Positions 12,701 to 23,898 of a stretch of 64,000 nt of DNA are shown one piece after another. The stretch's first letter is position 1. Every line of letters begins with the position of its first letter. The notes below the pieces were generated by a model. That model saw nothing but the letters and a program-made list of their open reading frames with translations. It had not been told where the DNA came from and made no database searches. The stretch is from Psilocybe azurescens (lineage: Eukaryota; Basidiomycota; Agaricomycetes; Agaricales; Agrocybaceae). The stretch lies in contig JAJIRX010000815.1 of assembly GCA_023853785.1 (NCBI GenBank), forward strand, positions 107,774-171,773, given 5' to 3'. A program made the position numbers and the translations under genes.

Positions 12701-15339
12701 GCCATTGATGGAGCGTCTGAAACTGGTTGAATACTAGCTCAACAGTGACGTGCTACCCGTTCCCCGTTCCTACATCTACTCCTAGAGATGCATATCATAT
12801 CAGAACTAGCGGACTACTGTAACCGTCAAGAATCGAGTACCATGTGCGTGCAATGTATTGTATTGTATTCTATAGACGGCTTGAACTGGCTAGACTGGGC
12901 TCACAACATTCAACTTTGATGTTCCGGCTCCCACAGTTGTGTCGACACAGCATAGGGGGACGTTATTCGGAGGGGTGTGCTCGGAGAATGCAGAACAGTT
13001 TCCTCTTATTGAATAGGTAGAAAACATAGTACTGCGTCTAACGTCTGAGCGCGTCACATTCGGCGTCGGTTAGCCGCCGCCACTCTGGCGTTGTCGATCT
13101 GTATTTTTGAGCGCGAAGATGATGATAACACGCAGCCTGCGGGCGCAGTATTCCAGGAGCTGATACTCGGTACTTGGATCAACAATCAATTAAGCCTACC
13201 CTTACCAACCAACGCACTCCCCGGGCCTTGACAGGAATAGAATTCATTTTAAGTGCATTTTAAGAATAAACACGAAAAAAGGACCGATGCAAAGCGGTGA
13301 TTGATTCGTGGGGTTGATCATGTTCACAAGTCAGAGTAATTCACGACTCCTGGAGCATGCAAACTCTGAAGAGTGGGGTGTTCGGCTCTCTCAAAGAAAT
13401 CAGAATGGACAACTGAATACAATGGGGATGCCGAGGCAGCGGCGGGGAGAAGGATTACGTATGTACGTACTCTAAATACGTCTAATCCACACCCTCCACA
13501 TATAGAAATGGAAATGTCATATGTCACACAATTTTCTTTTTATTTTCCATAAAAACATATGCATCTCCAGAAAACCCGAACCGAATAACGGCACTTGTCT
13601 CACTGTCGCACCTTCTTAGTGAGAACACTCCCGTAATCAATACATACGTATGTCGTCGCCACAATGCGCTGCACTTACACTTACACTTGCAGGACGTGTG
13701 CGTAATCTCCGACAGCGACTCGGAATCCGAGTGTGTTTCGTGTTTCGTGTTTGTGTTGTCTTTTTGAACTTTTCTTCTCATGTATATGTCTACTATTAGT
13801 ATTAGCATTACTAAGTAAGGCCTCTTTACTAAAGTGGGAGGTTGAACCTTGGTTGAACTTGTCTCCGTAACATAAGCATCGCTCGAGATGTGGCGTCAGA
13901 ATCCAGATGGCCGCTACAAGTCTTAAGCTTAAGCTGGCTGGCCGGCGGCGATGCGATGCGAATCATGCGGTGCGAAATGTCATAATGACTAAGTACTGAC
14001 TGACATACGGATATCATATCATACATGTGCGACTTCCGGACAGATATAGGTGATAACATTTGAAACGAGGTATGTACCATATGTACTTACGCAATGAATG
14101 CAAATTAAAATTCAATGCTGCTTCGTGATCAGACAAGTATGGACTTCTCAAGGGTCAAGGGCCAGAGAGAGCTAAATAGTTGATACAATGCCATACTTAG
14201 CTTACTTGGAAGTCCTATAAGGATAAGATGTGCGAAACACGTCACAACGAAACCATAAACAACAGCAGAAGCACGACATACGAGTATGATACGCATTGGA
14301 ACCGGATGCAATCAAACTCTGAAGGAGAGCAAAGCGAAACAATACAATTACTCGCAAGTAAGTATTCGACGGTAGTATACAAAATAATTTTGCACTAAGA
14401 AAAACTTCGACAAGAAACGAAAAACAACGGCCCAAATGGATGGATGATAGTGAGGGAGAAAGTTCAAGGGTGGGTACCGAGATACGATGACGACGACGGT
14501 GTGAACATGATAATGATGGTGGGCATTGTCAATGGTGGAAAGGATCATGACATGGGACGAGATTGGATGAGATTGGATTGGATGGGAAATCTGAATAGAG
14601 CAGCATGTACATAGCATAGCATAGCATAACGTGAAAATAGCGTCAACGGCAAACGGCAAATGGCAACGTAACCGAATAGAAAAACATATCAAACACACAA
14701 ACACACAAACACACAGATACGAACGAGCAGTGGGGAAATATATGTATTCTAGAATGGGAAGGGACAAGAAGAGAGGAGAGGAGAGTACGCGTGCGTGAGG
14801 TGAGGTGGTTCCAAGAAAGAAAACTTAAAAGCACAGAGATAAGTACAATAGATACCAAGAAATATGATGCGATGCGATGGAGATGGAGATGGAGATGACG
14901 ATGACGATGTGATGTTGTCTAGAAGTAGAAGGAAGCGAGTTATATGATATAAATGAAGCGATATGTCGTATGGATGATGCGGATATGGGATGTGGGATAT
15001 GGGCAGTGGGAAGTCCGAACGAGGGACGATGCGATGCGATGCGAACATGTCAATGTCGATGAGAAAAAAAGGGGAAAGCATATCAGAGCGAGCGCAAAAT
15101 AAACACGTAATGGGAAAGAACAAGAACAAGAAAGAAAATAAACACGTCAAGGGTTGAACCGAGCAAGAGAGTTCAATCAAGCCTGAGAGGGAAAAAAAAA
15201 TATACACACAGGGCGCGGCAGACGGGGACGTCGGCAGTGGCGAGCGGCAGTGGCAATGAGTGTAATGCGATGAGATGATTTCCAGATGTCGAGATGATCC
15301 TATGGCAATGTCCTCAGAGGAAGGAGCGCGATCTTGTCC
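9754..15339. other. Intergenic, no gene recognised
   Basis: About 5.6 kb without a supported gene. Short simple repeats occur, for example CACAAACA units near 14693-14716 and GATGCGATGC-type runs near 13945, 14865 and 15025. The region up to 15339 is probably in part the 3' UTR of the minus-strand zinc protein gene. Long minus-strand ORFs at 14348-15207 are Ser/Leu/Phe/Tyr-rich translations of GA-rich sequence. A 74-codon ORF at 11857-12081 looks mildly protein-like but has no recognisable motif. Confidence 0.4.
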
Positions 15340-18300
15340 TCAAATCGCCCTCAATATGTCGCCCTCGTATTTGACCCTCCCGCGGTCCTTCATCGCCCTG
15401 ACCGCCCTTGCTACCTCGGGGGTATCAAAGTCCTCGTGCTTGTCCGGCGGCATGGCGGCGTTGATGTACGCGAGGAGCGCCGAGATCGAGAGGTCGTCGG
15501 TGGACTCGTAGGTCGTTGCGAAGAGGTGCTCGACGGAGGCGAATATAAATTGTTTCCTGTTGGACAAGGGGGTGGTGAGTAAATAAGGGATAGAGTTGAG
15601 AGTAGAATAGTGGGAAGATATGAGAAACTATGATCGAGGTGGTGTGTATGTCACGAAACAAGAGAGAGAGACATCGATGTTTTGAAATGAAGTGAACAAG
15701 CTAAACACATCGGCCGGAAAAGAGACAGAAGAAAGAAAAAGAAAGAGAACACTCACCTCCCAGAAGCCGAATCCAGATCAGCGAGCCCAGGAGGCCACGG
15801 GCGTCTCTGCACCTGCATCTTCATATGGGCATCCCCCTCCATACTCATGCCGCCCTCTCTCGGGGCGCTATCGAGCTCGAGCTCGCCCTCCGCGTCGAGG
15901 TCGACGTCCCATGGGCGTGCGCCGTTGCTGTGTCCCGCTTCTCGGTACGACGAAGACGGGCCAGACGAGTATCGCCCTTGGGAGGAGCCGTTCGCGTATG
16001 GCCCTGGCCCTGTTCGCGACCTGCTACTATGTGGCTGCTGCGGATGGTGGTGCGAGAACGGCGGTGGGGGCGGGTACGGCTGGGCGTGATGGTGGTGACT
16101 GTGCTGCTGCTGTTGCTGCTGCGGGTGGTACCCGCCGCTGCCGCTGCCGCGTTGGTGTTGGTGTTGGTAGTGCTGCTGCTGCGCGTGCGGATGGGAATGA
16201 GAGTGGGAGTGCGGATGTTGGCTGGAGTTGGAGTATGGGTGTCTCGACGACGAGCCACCAGAGATGCGCTGTCCGTGTCCGGACCCAGGCCCTAGAGGTT
16301 GGCCGGTCTTGCCCGCAATTCCCTCCTTGCGTTTCGGGACACCCGACGACGTCGACGACGCCTTGTTCTGATTCGCCTGTGTCTTCTTCGCAGTAATCTT
16401 CTTCGTCTGTGCCTGTGTCTTCGCCGCCGAAGTTGTCTTCGTTTTCTTCGCCTCAGCGCCTTCCTCACCCACACCCTCCTCCGACTCTGCATCCGCATCG
16501 TCTTCGCCCTCGCCCTCAGCATCACCCTCTCCATCATCTCCTTCGGCCTCTCCATCCTCCTCCTCGCCCTGGAGCTTGCCCTCCACTTCCCCATCACCGT
16601 CACCGTCAGCAGCATCGATATCACCCTCCCCATCCCCATCCTCCATGTCCACATCCCCATCCCCGTCCTCATCGCCCTCGCCCTCGCCCTCTCCTTCACG
16701 TCCAGACATCAACTCATCTTCGTCATCGTCGTCGTCGTCATCATCATCATCATCTTGCCCCATGTCCATCCCCATATCCATCATTTCAGCATGCTCCCTA
16801 TCCTGGTCCTGCGCGTGATGGTAAGGTCCAGGGTACGGATGTTGCTGCTGCTGATGAGGATGCTGAGGATGCCCTTTGCGAGTTTTGCCGTCTGCGATCT
16901 GCGCCGCCTTCTGCGTGCGTCGTTGGCTGGTGAGGGAGGGGTAGAATATGAGTATCAGATAAATAAAATTGAAAATGGAAACGAAAAATGAAAGCGACAG
17001 TCGCTATCCCATTCACCCCATCCCAATATGATATGTCGTCGTAAGCCGAAGACGATAAGAAAGATCACAGCAGGAAGGGCGGAAATGAAATAAAAACAAA
17101 AACAAAACAAAACAGAAAATAAAAGAACAGAAAATAAAGGAACAGAAAGGAAAGGAACAGAAAAAAAACAAAACAAAAAAGCAACTCACTACCGCCGCAC
17201 ACACTTGCCCCGGTGCTGGATCCACGGGTACGCGCAATAGCTGCTGTCCTGGCGGAGCTGCACCCACTTCATGCAGAGGCTGCAGAACACGCGGTTCGGC
17301 TGCACCTCGCCGATCAGCCTGTGGGTAGCGGGCGGTGCGTCAGCGTTCGCCTCTATTCACTTTCACCGGGAGGGGGGGAGGGGGGGTGCGCCGGAGGCAA
17401 AGGAGGAAAGGAGGGAGGGGAGGGAAGGAGAGGAAAGAAGGAGAAGGCTTACCGATCAGCGCGCAGCGTCGCAGCCCGCTGCTCCGCGTTCCGCCGCCGC
17501 GACTCGTGCGCGAGCGACTGCGCGGGCGGGTACGTGCTCGGCGTCAGCGTCAGCGCCTGCGCCAGCTCGAGCGCGGGCGTGTGCACATGCGCGTAGTGCG
17601 TCTGGCTCTGGCTCTGGCTCTGGCTCTGGCTTTGGCTTTGTGATGTGCTTTGATGTTGATGTCCTGTGCTTCGCCCTGGGTCCTCGGACAGAGGGGCGCC
17701 TGTGCTTGTAGGTGGGGACGCCGAAACAGTTGGCGACATCGGCCCGTGCGCGTGCGCACTCCGCTGTGTATGGTGGTGAGGCCCACGCACTTGCTCATTG
17801 CGTAGCTGCGAGTGCGAGTGCGCGCCCTCTCGGTCTCCATAGCTGTTGCGGTGACGATCTCTGGCTGGATCTCGTTCGCGCTCCCTTTCATGCGCGCTGA
17901 CGTTGGAAGCGGCGTGCGAGTGCGAGTGCTGGTGAGATGCTGGGTAGCTCCTCCACCGCCTCTGCCCCTGTCCATTCCCATTCTGATGCTGTCGATGCCC
18001 CGCCGACTGCGAAGGCGGCGTCGGGAACCGCGGCACGCTGATCTGCTGGGGCCCCGCCTTCGCCTTCGCCGGCGACCCATTTGAGGGAGACACAGGCGAG
18101 AGGAGCGCAGTCGTCGAGTACGAGGAGGACGATGCGCTGTGTCCGTGTCCGTGGTCTTGTTCTTGTTTTACATTTACACTCCCGTGGCCATGGCCGTGGG
18201 CATTCGATGCAGAGGCAGAGGCAGAGGAGGGTCCACCCGAAGCACCCGAAGAACCCGCCACCGCCGCCGCCGCCGAGGTAGAGGCGTGTGCTTCTGGACG

Positions 18301-20253
18301 CTGCGATCTGTGGGAAGCGAAAAAAAAAAAGAATAGAAGACGTTAATATTAATGTGTGTGAGATGCGAATTAGGATTTAGAGAGAAACGAAAAACGAAAA
18401 GAGATAGCGAGATATAAAAAAATGAGTGATGAACGATGGACAAAGGGAAGTGCGAAGTGAAGGAAGAGACATGGGATAAGAGGAAGAGATCAAATCAACA
18501 AGCACTGAAGCTGATGACTATCCGAGACTGCCTCCACCGCCAACAACAACAACAATAAACCGAAAACCCACAGAAAGGGTTCAACCAGACCAAAAAATGC
18601 ACTCACCCCCTGCGCCTCCCCCGCCCTCCCGTCCACACGCCCCGCGATGCCTTAACCACGCCTGCACGGCGCCCAAATGATCATCGCTGGGCACGGCGAC
18701 CCAGCGGTCGCACAGGTTGCAGAGCACGCGCTCGGGGTCGAACTTGCGCACGTCCGGGTCCTTCGCGAAGAGCGTGTTGCGCTCGTCGAGCGCGTACACG
18801 TTCTTGTTCGATCTGCGGGGGCGGCGCGTTAGCACAGTGCTTTACAGAGGTGTAAAAAAAAAGAGAAGGACAAGGAGACGAAAGAGACAGAGACAGAGGA
18901 GAAAAAGACAAGGAGCACAAAACATACATCTTCTTCGCTAGACAGCTCTTGCGGTGCGCGTCCCACGGGATGCTGCAGTACGTCGAGTTCGGGCGGAGCC
19001 GGATCCACTTGTCGCAGCTCGCGCAGAGCACGCGGTACGCCTCGAAGGACGCGACGTACGGGTCCGCGCGCAGGTACGCGATGCGCTCGTCCTCGGTGCG
19101 CTTCGCGCGGCGGCGCTTCGTGGGCGGGGGCGCGTGCGGGTGCGGGTGTGCGTGCGGGTGCGGGTGTAAGGAGTGGGTTGGATGGGTGTGGGGGGAGTGG
19201 TGCGAGTGGGAGGGGGAGAGCGGGACGTGCCCGTGCCCATGGCCATGGGAGGGATGCGAGGGAGAGGGCGGGTAGGCGTGCGAGGGCGAGTGCGAGGGGT
19301 ATTTGGGATGCCCGCCGCCGCCACCACTGCCACTGCCACCGCCACCGCCACCTCCGCCGCCGTCGTGTGCGGGTGCATGTGCGTGGGCGTGTGCGCTGAT
19401 CGTCGACGTCGACCCTGGACTATATTTCCCCACACCCAAAAAAGTACAAATAAAAAAACATTAATGAAAATTTCAAATCACACCGCATAAAATAAAAGAG
19501 CGTAGAGCAAAGGAAGGCAAAGAAGAGCAGCGTACGCACCACGTCAGGCGGTGCGCCTCCCAGTGGTGCACGGTGAAGTTGCCCGTGTGCTCGTCGCGGA
19601 AGGTGACGCCCGTGCCGCACGTCTCGCAGATCACGCAGCCGGCCGCGTATTCGTCCGGGCGCGCGGGTGCTGTGGGTGGGGGTTTGGCGGCGTCTGCTGC
19701 TGCCGTCGCCGTCGTTGGAACTTGCGCTTGTGCTGCTGGGGGTGTGGGTGTGGTTTTCGCCTCTGGGTCTGGGGATGTTGACGCCGTTGTTACCGTGGGA
19801 TCGGGATCGACCTCTCCGGGTCCTGGAGTGTGAGGATGCGAAGGCGATGGGACACGGTCGACTTTGGGCGATGTCTTGGAGCGGGACTTGGATCGGGACT
19901 CGCCCTCTGACTGATCGTCGGATGCAGATTCTTGGGGCGCTTTGCGCTTGAGTGGGTTCCTAGCAAAGAATATGTCGTTAGTATCATGGGGAATATCAAA
20001 CACAATGTGCGAGGAGTTCGGAAGATAGAGAACAGAATAGAACAGGAGCGAAGAGAAGACAGAAGACATACGTGGGTGCAGGCGACGGAGGTGACGGAGA
20101 CATGGGAGACGGTCGTGCAGGTGCAGAGGGAGAGTCAGACGGAGACCTGCTATTTATGAAGAGGGGCGTCATGATCGTCACCATCATCGAGGACGAGCAA
20201 CAACGAGGCGGGGCAGAGGAGGAGACGTACGCAGTTGAAGTGCCCATTGCCAT
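15340..20253 (-). CDS. Large protein with four repeated C2HC zinc-knuckle modules
   Basis: Predicted exons on the minus strand: 20253-20072, 19959-19540, 19419-18928, 18812-18607, 18307-17453, 17318-17190, 16926-15757 and 15556-15340. The product is about 1,223 residues. All junction phases agree except exon 4/5, where one G appears missing at the G-run before the donor. Four modules share C-x2-C-x(16-18)-W-x2-H-x3-C: CETC..HHWEAHRLTC (its last Cys is made by splicing), CASCDKW..PWDAHRKSC, CNLCDRW..AWLRHRGAC and CSLCMKW..PWIQHRGKC. Each is preceded by an aromatic/Val-rich lead-in such as RVLC or RVFC. Linkers are His/Pro-, Gly- or Ser/Gln-rich. A long Asp/Glu tract (16784-16550), a His/Gln tract and a conserved-looking C-terminus (RKQFIFASVEHLF...EGDILRAI) follow. 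It is likely nuclear, binding zinc and nucleic acid or protein. The function is unknown, and I do not recognise a named family. Confidence 0.82.
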
Positions 20254-20344
20254 TACTCATCGAGAGTCAGGGAGGAGCGGCGAGAAAGCGAAGACAGAAG
20301 AAAGAGAAAAGGAAAAAGCGGCGACAAACATGGACCCAGTGCGC

Positions 20345-20352
20345 CGTATATA
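20345..20352 (-). promoter_or_regulatory. Possible TATA box for the zinc-knuckle gene
   Basis: GTATATAC lies about 95 bp upstream of the predicted start codon at 20253. Position and composition fit a TATA element, but there is no independent support. Confidence 0.3.
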
Positions 20353-20620
20353 CATAGCATACCCAGCACCCCATCTAAATCCAAATCCAAAAGAAATTTA
20401 CACTCTAATTCGGATCCTCTTCAAAGAAGAATCATCATCAACCAAAAAATTCCAGGTAAAAACATCTCATCAAAACTTTTATGTGTGTGAGAGTCCATTG
20501 TTCACAGGGGTTTACTTTTTCAAAGTCCGCTTTATTAAATCGGTGTGTCACTGTCACTTCCTCCGCCGACTGTCCCTGTCCTGGATCTGGATGACTTGAC
20601 AGCGCTGTCATCGTTCTTCT

Positions 20621-21106
20621 TAGCACTGCTGGGACTGAAAAATTCTGCGGAATGCAGATTCCATGCAAAATCAGTTGTCGTGACACAAAGTATTGTAATT
20701 TGCAAAATGAATAATTTTAAATCAAATCAGCCTTGAGCAAAGACAATAAGAACTGTAACAGAGATTAAAGTTCTACCTAAATATGGCAATTTGCAGAACA
20801 CACTATTTTACGAAATGCAGAATACAATAAGAATGATAAATTCTGCAGTGGCTGAGAAAAATAAAATTTGTCTGCCAGTGCAGAATTTATCATTTTTATT
20901 GTGTTCTTGCAATATGCAAAATCGTATATTCTGCAAATTACCATATTCAGGTAGAATTTTAATCTCTGTTACAGTTCTTATTGTCTTTGCTCAAGGCTGA
21001 TTTGATTTAAAATTATTCATTTTGCAAATTACAATACTTTGTGTCACGACAACTGATTTTGCATGGAATCTGCATTCCGCAGAATTTTTCGGTCCCAGCA
21101 GTGTAG
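20621..21106. mobile_element. 480-bp snap-back palindrome with CACTG ends and TAG target duplication
   Basis: The element is 20624-21103. It begins CACTGCTGGGAC and ends GTCCCAGCAGTG, flanked by TAG at 20621-20623 and 21104-21106. The two halves are reverse complements with few mismatches along almost the whole length, each arm about 235 bp, meeting near 20863. CACTG ends with a 3-bp duplication resemble CACTA-type (CMC/EnSpm) elements. There is no coding capacity. The near identity of the arms suggests recent formation or conversion between the arms. Confidence 0.75.
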
Positions 21107-22517
21107 GCCGCCGTTGTCGTTATACGAACAAACAAGCTCGAGATTATGGCATTGTGTCATGTCTACATTTACAAATTGAATATATTATAAAACATGCGAG
21201 TATAGCCCCCGCCTCCTTCGCGCTATATTTAAAATTAAAGGCAGCAGAGAGACGCCGGCGCAGCAAGGGAGACAACGAACATGTCCCCAAACGAGCATCA
21301 AGCCCTTTCCTTTCCAATCACGACTTTAGGAGGCGTGTGTGTGTACATACGTCTTGCTTTGTCTTCCAACTCCGGTGCGCTCCAACTAAAACGCAATTCC
21401 TCGGCTTAGAATACACATGCAAATGCAAATGGAAACGTCAAGAAACACACCAACACCAACGCCTTCCATCTTCTGCTTCCACTTCTACTTCGCGATCTCA
21501 TAGTCGCCCATCATGAAATTCGATTCCGGAAGCCGTCAAGCTCCCATTTTCGTCTTTTGACTTCCTATTTGGACTCTTGCCTAAAACCGCGCGATCCTTG
21601 CTTATTATGTACTTACACACAGGGGCCGGGCGAAACTAGAAACTGTGTCCTATCGTCTGTCGTCTGTCGTCGGATCACCTGCTTGTAGTTAGGCGCAGCG
21701 CACCGTATGACTATGACCCACACCACACCAATGCACGCATGCATGTGTGGCAGACACACGTCATGTTCTTTATGACTACGAGGAGTCCTTGTTCCTCCAT
21801 TTCCGCTGTGATTAGTTAAAGTCGTGGAAGACAAGACTTCAGGTTAAGTTAGGTTAGGAAAACCAAGCTCCGTATCCCGCACATACACGTCCGATCGCAG
21901 ATCGCACCCAGTTAAGTAAACTAGCTATGTCGGTGTCGATTTCCGCTGTGACTATGTAGTTACAGTTGTAGTAAGACAAGACAAGGCTTTAAGTTAGGTG
22001 AAGTTAGGAAAACCAATCTCCGATTCCTGCACATACACAATACACATACGCGTACATATACGATCCCAGATCGCACCAAGTAGCTGTGATTATGTCGATG
22101 TCGATGTCCAAGTCCAAGTCCATGATCGCCCCCCTCAACACCGTGCACTATCATTATTATTAGTAGTATATATAGCACACCCGCAAGCACACAAGCACAC
22201 AAGCATACACACACCCGTACTCGTACTATCCACCGTTCATTTGTGTCAAGCGCGAGTTTATTTCTTCTGCTTATTACACACCTAATATCTCCTTCTTCCG
22301 TCTTCCGTCTTTAGCTAAGTTCTGTATTTGCGCCAGACGACACATCCATCCATCCTAACAGGAGGGAGGCTTTAGTTTAAACCCGCCCGCCCCTCGTCCC
22401 GCGCTATCCTATCCTATCCGAATCCAAATAAGCTACTCCGAGGAGATCAGGGATCACCACACCACACACCGTAAACTAAAACTCACGATCGGGATCCAGT
22501 CAAATCCCATCCAAGAC
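21107..22517. other. Intergenic with an internal duplication; no gene
   Basis: About 140 bp is duplicated in tandem (21801-21942 and 21943-22105). Both copies share TTCCGCTGTGA at the start, TTAGGAAAACCAA in the middle and CAGATCGCACC near the end. No coding region is supported. Confidence 0.45.
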
Positions 22518-23335
22518 CCGCACCGCATCACATGGAAGTGTAAAAATTTAAAGACACAAAGGTCGGGTTGGGTTGGGTTGGGAGCCAGGCTAGGCCAGGC
22601 CAGTTGGCATGTCCAGAAAAGCTAATTCCTGCTCCTATTCCACCGCACGGCATCACATGGACGTGTAAAAGAACAAGAAACAAAGGTTGTGTTGGACATT
22701 GGGTGTTGCGCTAGCCCAGGGCGAGGATGGTTGGCATGTCCGGAAAAGCTAATTCCTATTCCTATTTCATCTGCGTGGGTGCGTGGGTGTGTCGTCCAAG
22801 ACCCGTACCACATCACATCACATGGAAGGTTAAAAAAGGTTGGATGTCGCGCTAGGGCTAGGCCAGGGCGACGGCTAGTTGGCATGTCCGGAAAAGCTAA
22901 TTCGTGTTCTTATTCTACCTGCGTATGTGCGTATGTGCGTATGTGCGTCGTGTCGTCTGATTAAATCCAAGACCCGCACTGCACCGCATCACATGGAAGC
23001 TTAAAAGAAACAAAGGTTGGATGTTACGCTGCGCTAGGCTAGAGCGAAGGATAGTTGGCATATCCGGAAAAGCTAATTCCTATTCTACCACACCGCATCA
23101 CATGGAAGTGCAAAAAGAAACAAAGGTACAAAGGATGGATGCTGTTGGATGTCGCGCTAGGGCTAGGATAGTTGTCATGTCCAGAAAAGCTAATTCGTGT
23201 TCCTATTCCACCGCACTACATCACATGGAAGTGTAAAAGAACAAGAAACAAAGGTTGGGTTGGAAATTGGGTGTTGCGCTAGCCCAGGGCGAGGCTAGTT
23301 GGCATGTCCGGAAAAGCTAATTCCTATTCCTATTC
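22518..23335 (+). repeat. Degenerate minisatellite, about six units of 100-170 bp
   Basis: Units share CATCACATGGAAG, a run of AAACAAAGGTTGG, GCGCTAG.CCAGGGCGA, and TTGGCATGTCCGGAAAAGC followed by TAATTCCTATTCC. They recur near 22520, 22650, 22810, 22985, 23095 and 23215. Spacing varies through small insertions. Confidence 0.75.
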
Positions 23336-23356
23336 CTATTCCTATTCCTATTCCTA
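23323..23356 (+). repeat. (CTATTC)n microsatellite
   Basis: Five to six tandem CTATTC hexamers extend the last unit of the preceding minisatellite. Confidence 0.85.
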
Positions 23357-23396
23357 CTCCATGTGCGTGTGTGCGTATGTGTCGTCCGTGAAATGA

Positions 23397-23898
23397 GGGT
23401 TAATCTGTTTGGCAACCCCCTTTCCCATTGCCACCCCGGGTGTCCAACGATTGTTCAAGAAACACTGTAAATGATTCATTACAGTACATTTGGCATACGC
23501 AGTCGAGAATTGAAATACCAGGTATCTCTTCTACAACTGCAGCTCGTAGACTTCAAGGGGCAAATTTGATGAAAAACCAGCTCTGGAGTCGTCGATGTAG
23601 CGGAAGGGCATACTATAGCCATTGATGTAACATTCGCGTGCCTTATCCATTTCACCTCCACAGTTTCATTGGGTTAAGCGTGTAGGATAAACCATGTCTA
23701 GGTGACCTATTTCACACTAACCAAGACACACAATGTCATTTCAAAGGTAGCGCGGTAACACGGCAGTGCTAGGAGTCGTAGACTGAAGCCGAGAATCAAC
23801 TGGCGAATGTTGCAGCCCGGGTTGCTCAATGGGCCAAATTTATTATTTAGCAACCCAGGTTGCGTCATGAGAAAGGGGTTTTCCAAATAGAGCAACCC
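23397..23898. mobile_element. Short TIR element inserted in the minisatellite
   Basis: About 48 bp at each end form an imperfect inverted repeat. The left reads GGGTTAATCTGTTTGGCAAC and the right, read inward, GGGTTGCTCTATTTGGAAAA, with CCCCTTTC.CAT continuing in both. Material like the left flank (CTATTCC, CATGTGCGTGTGT, GTCGTCC.TGAAATGA) recurs at 23901-23938, as if the element landed in the repeat. No clear target duplication was found. Non-coding. Confidence 0.5.

Noticed and set aside
14348..15207. Minus-strand ORFs of 139 and 152 codons
   Set aside because: Leu/Phe/Ser/Tyr-rich translations of GA-rich 3' flank, with no splice support and no family.
15692..16991. Plus-strand ORFs (for example 234 and 230 codons)
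   Set aside because: Antisense to the long acidic/His/Gln exon of the minus-strand zinc gene; composition follows from the complement of GAY/GAR and CAY/CAR codons.
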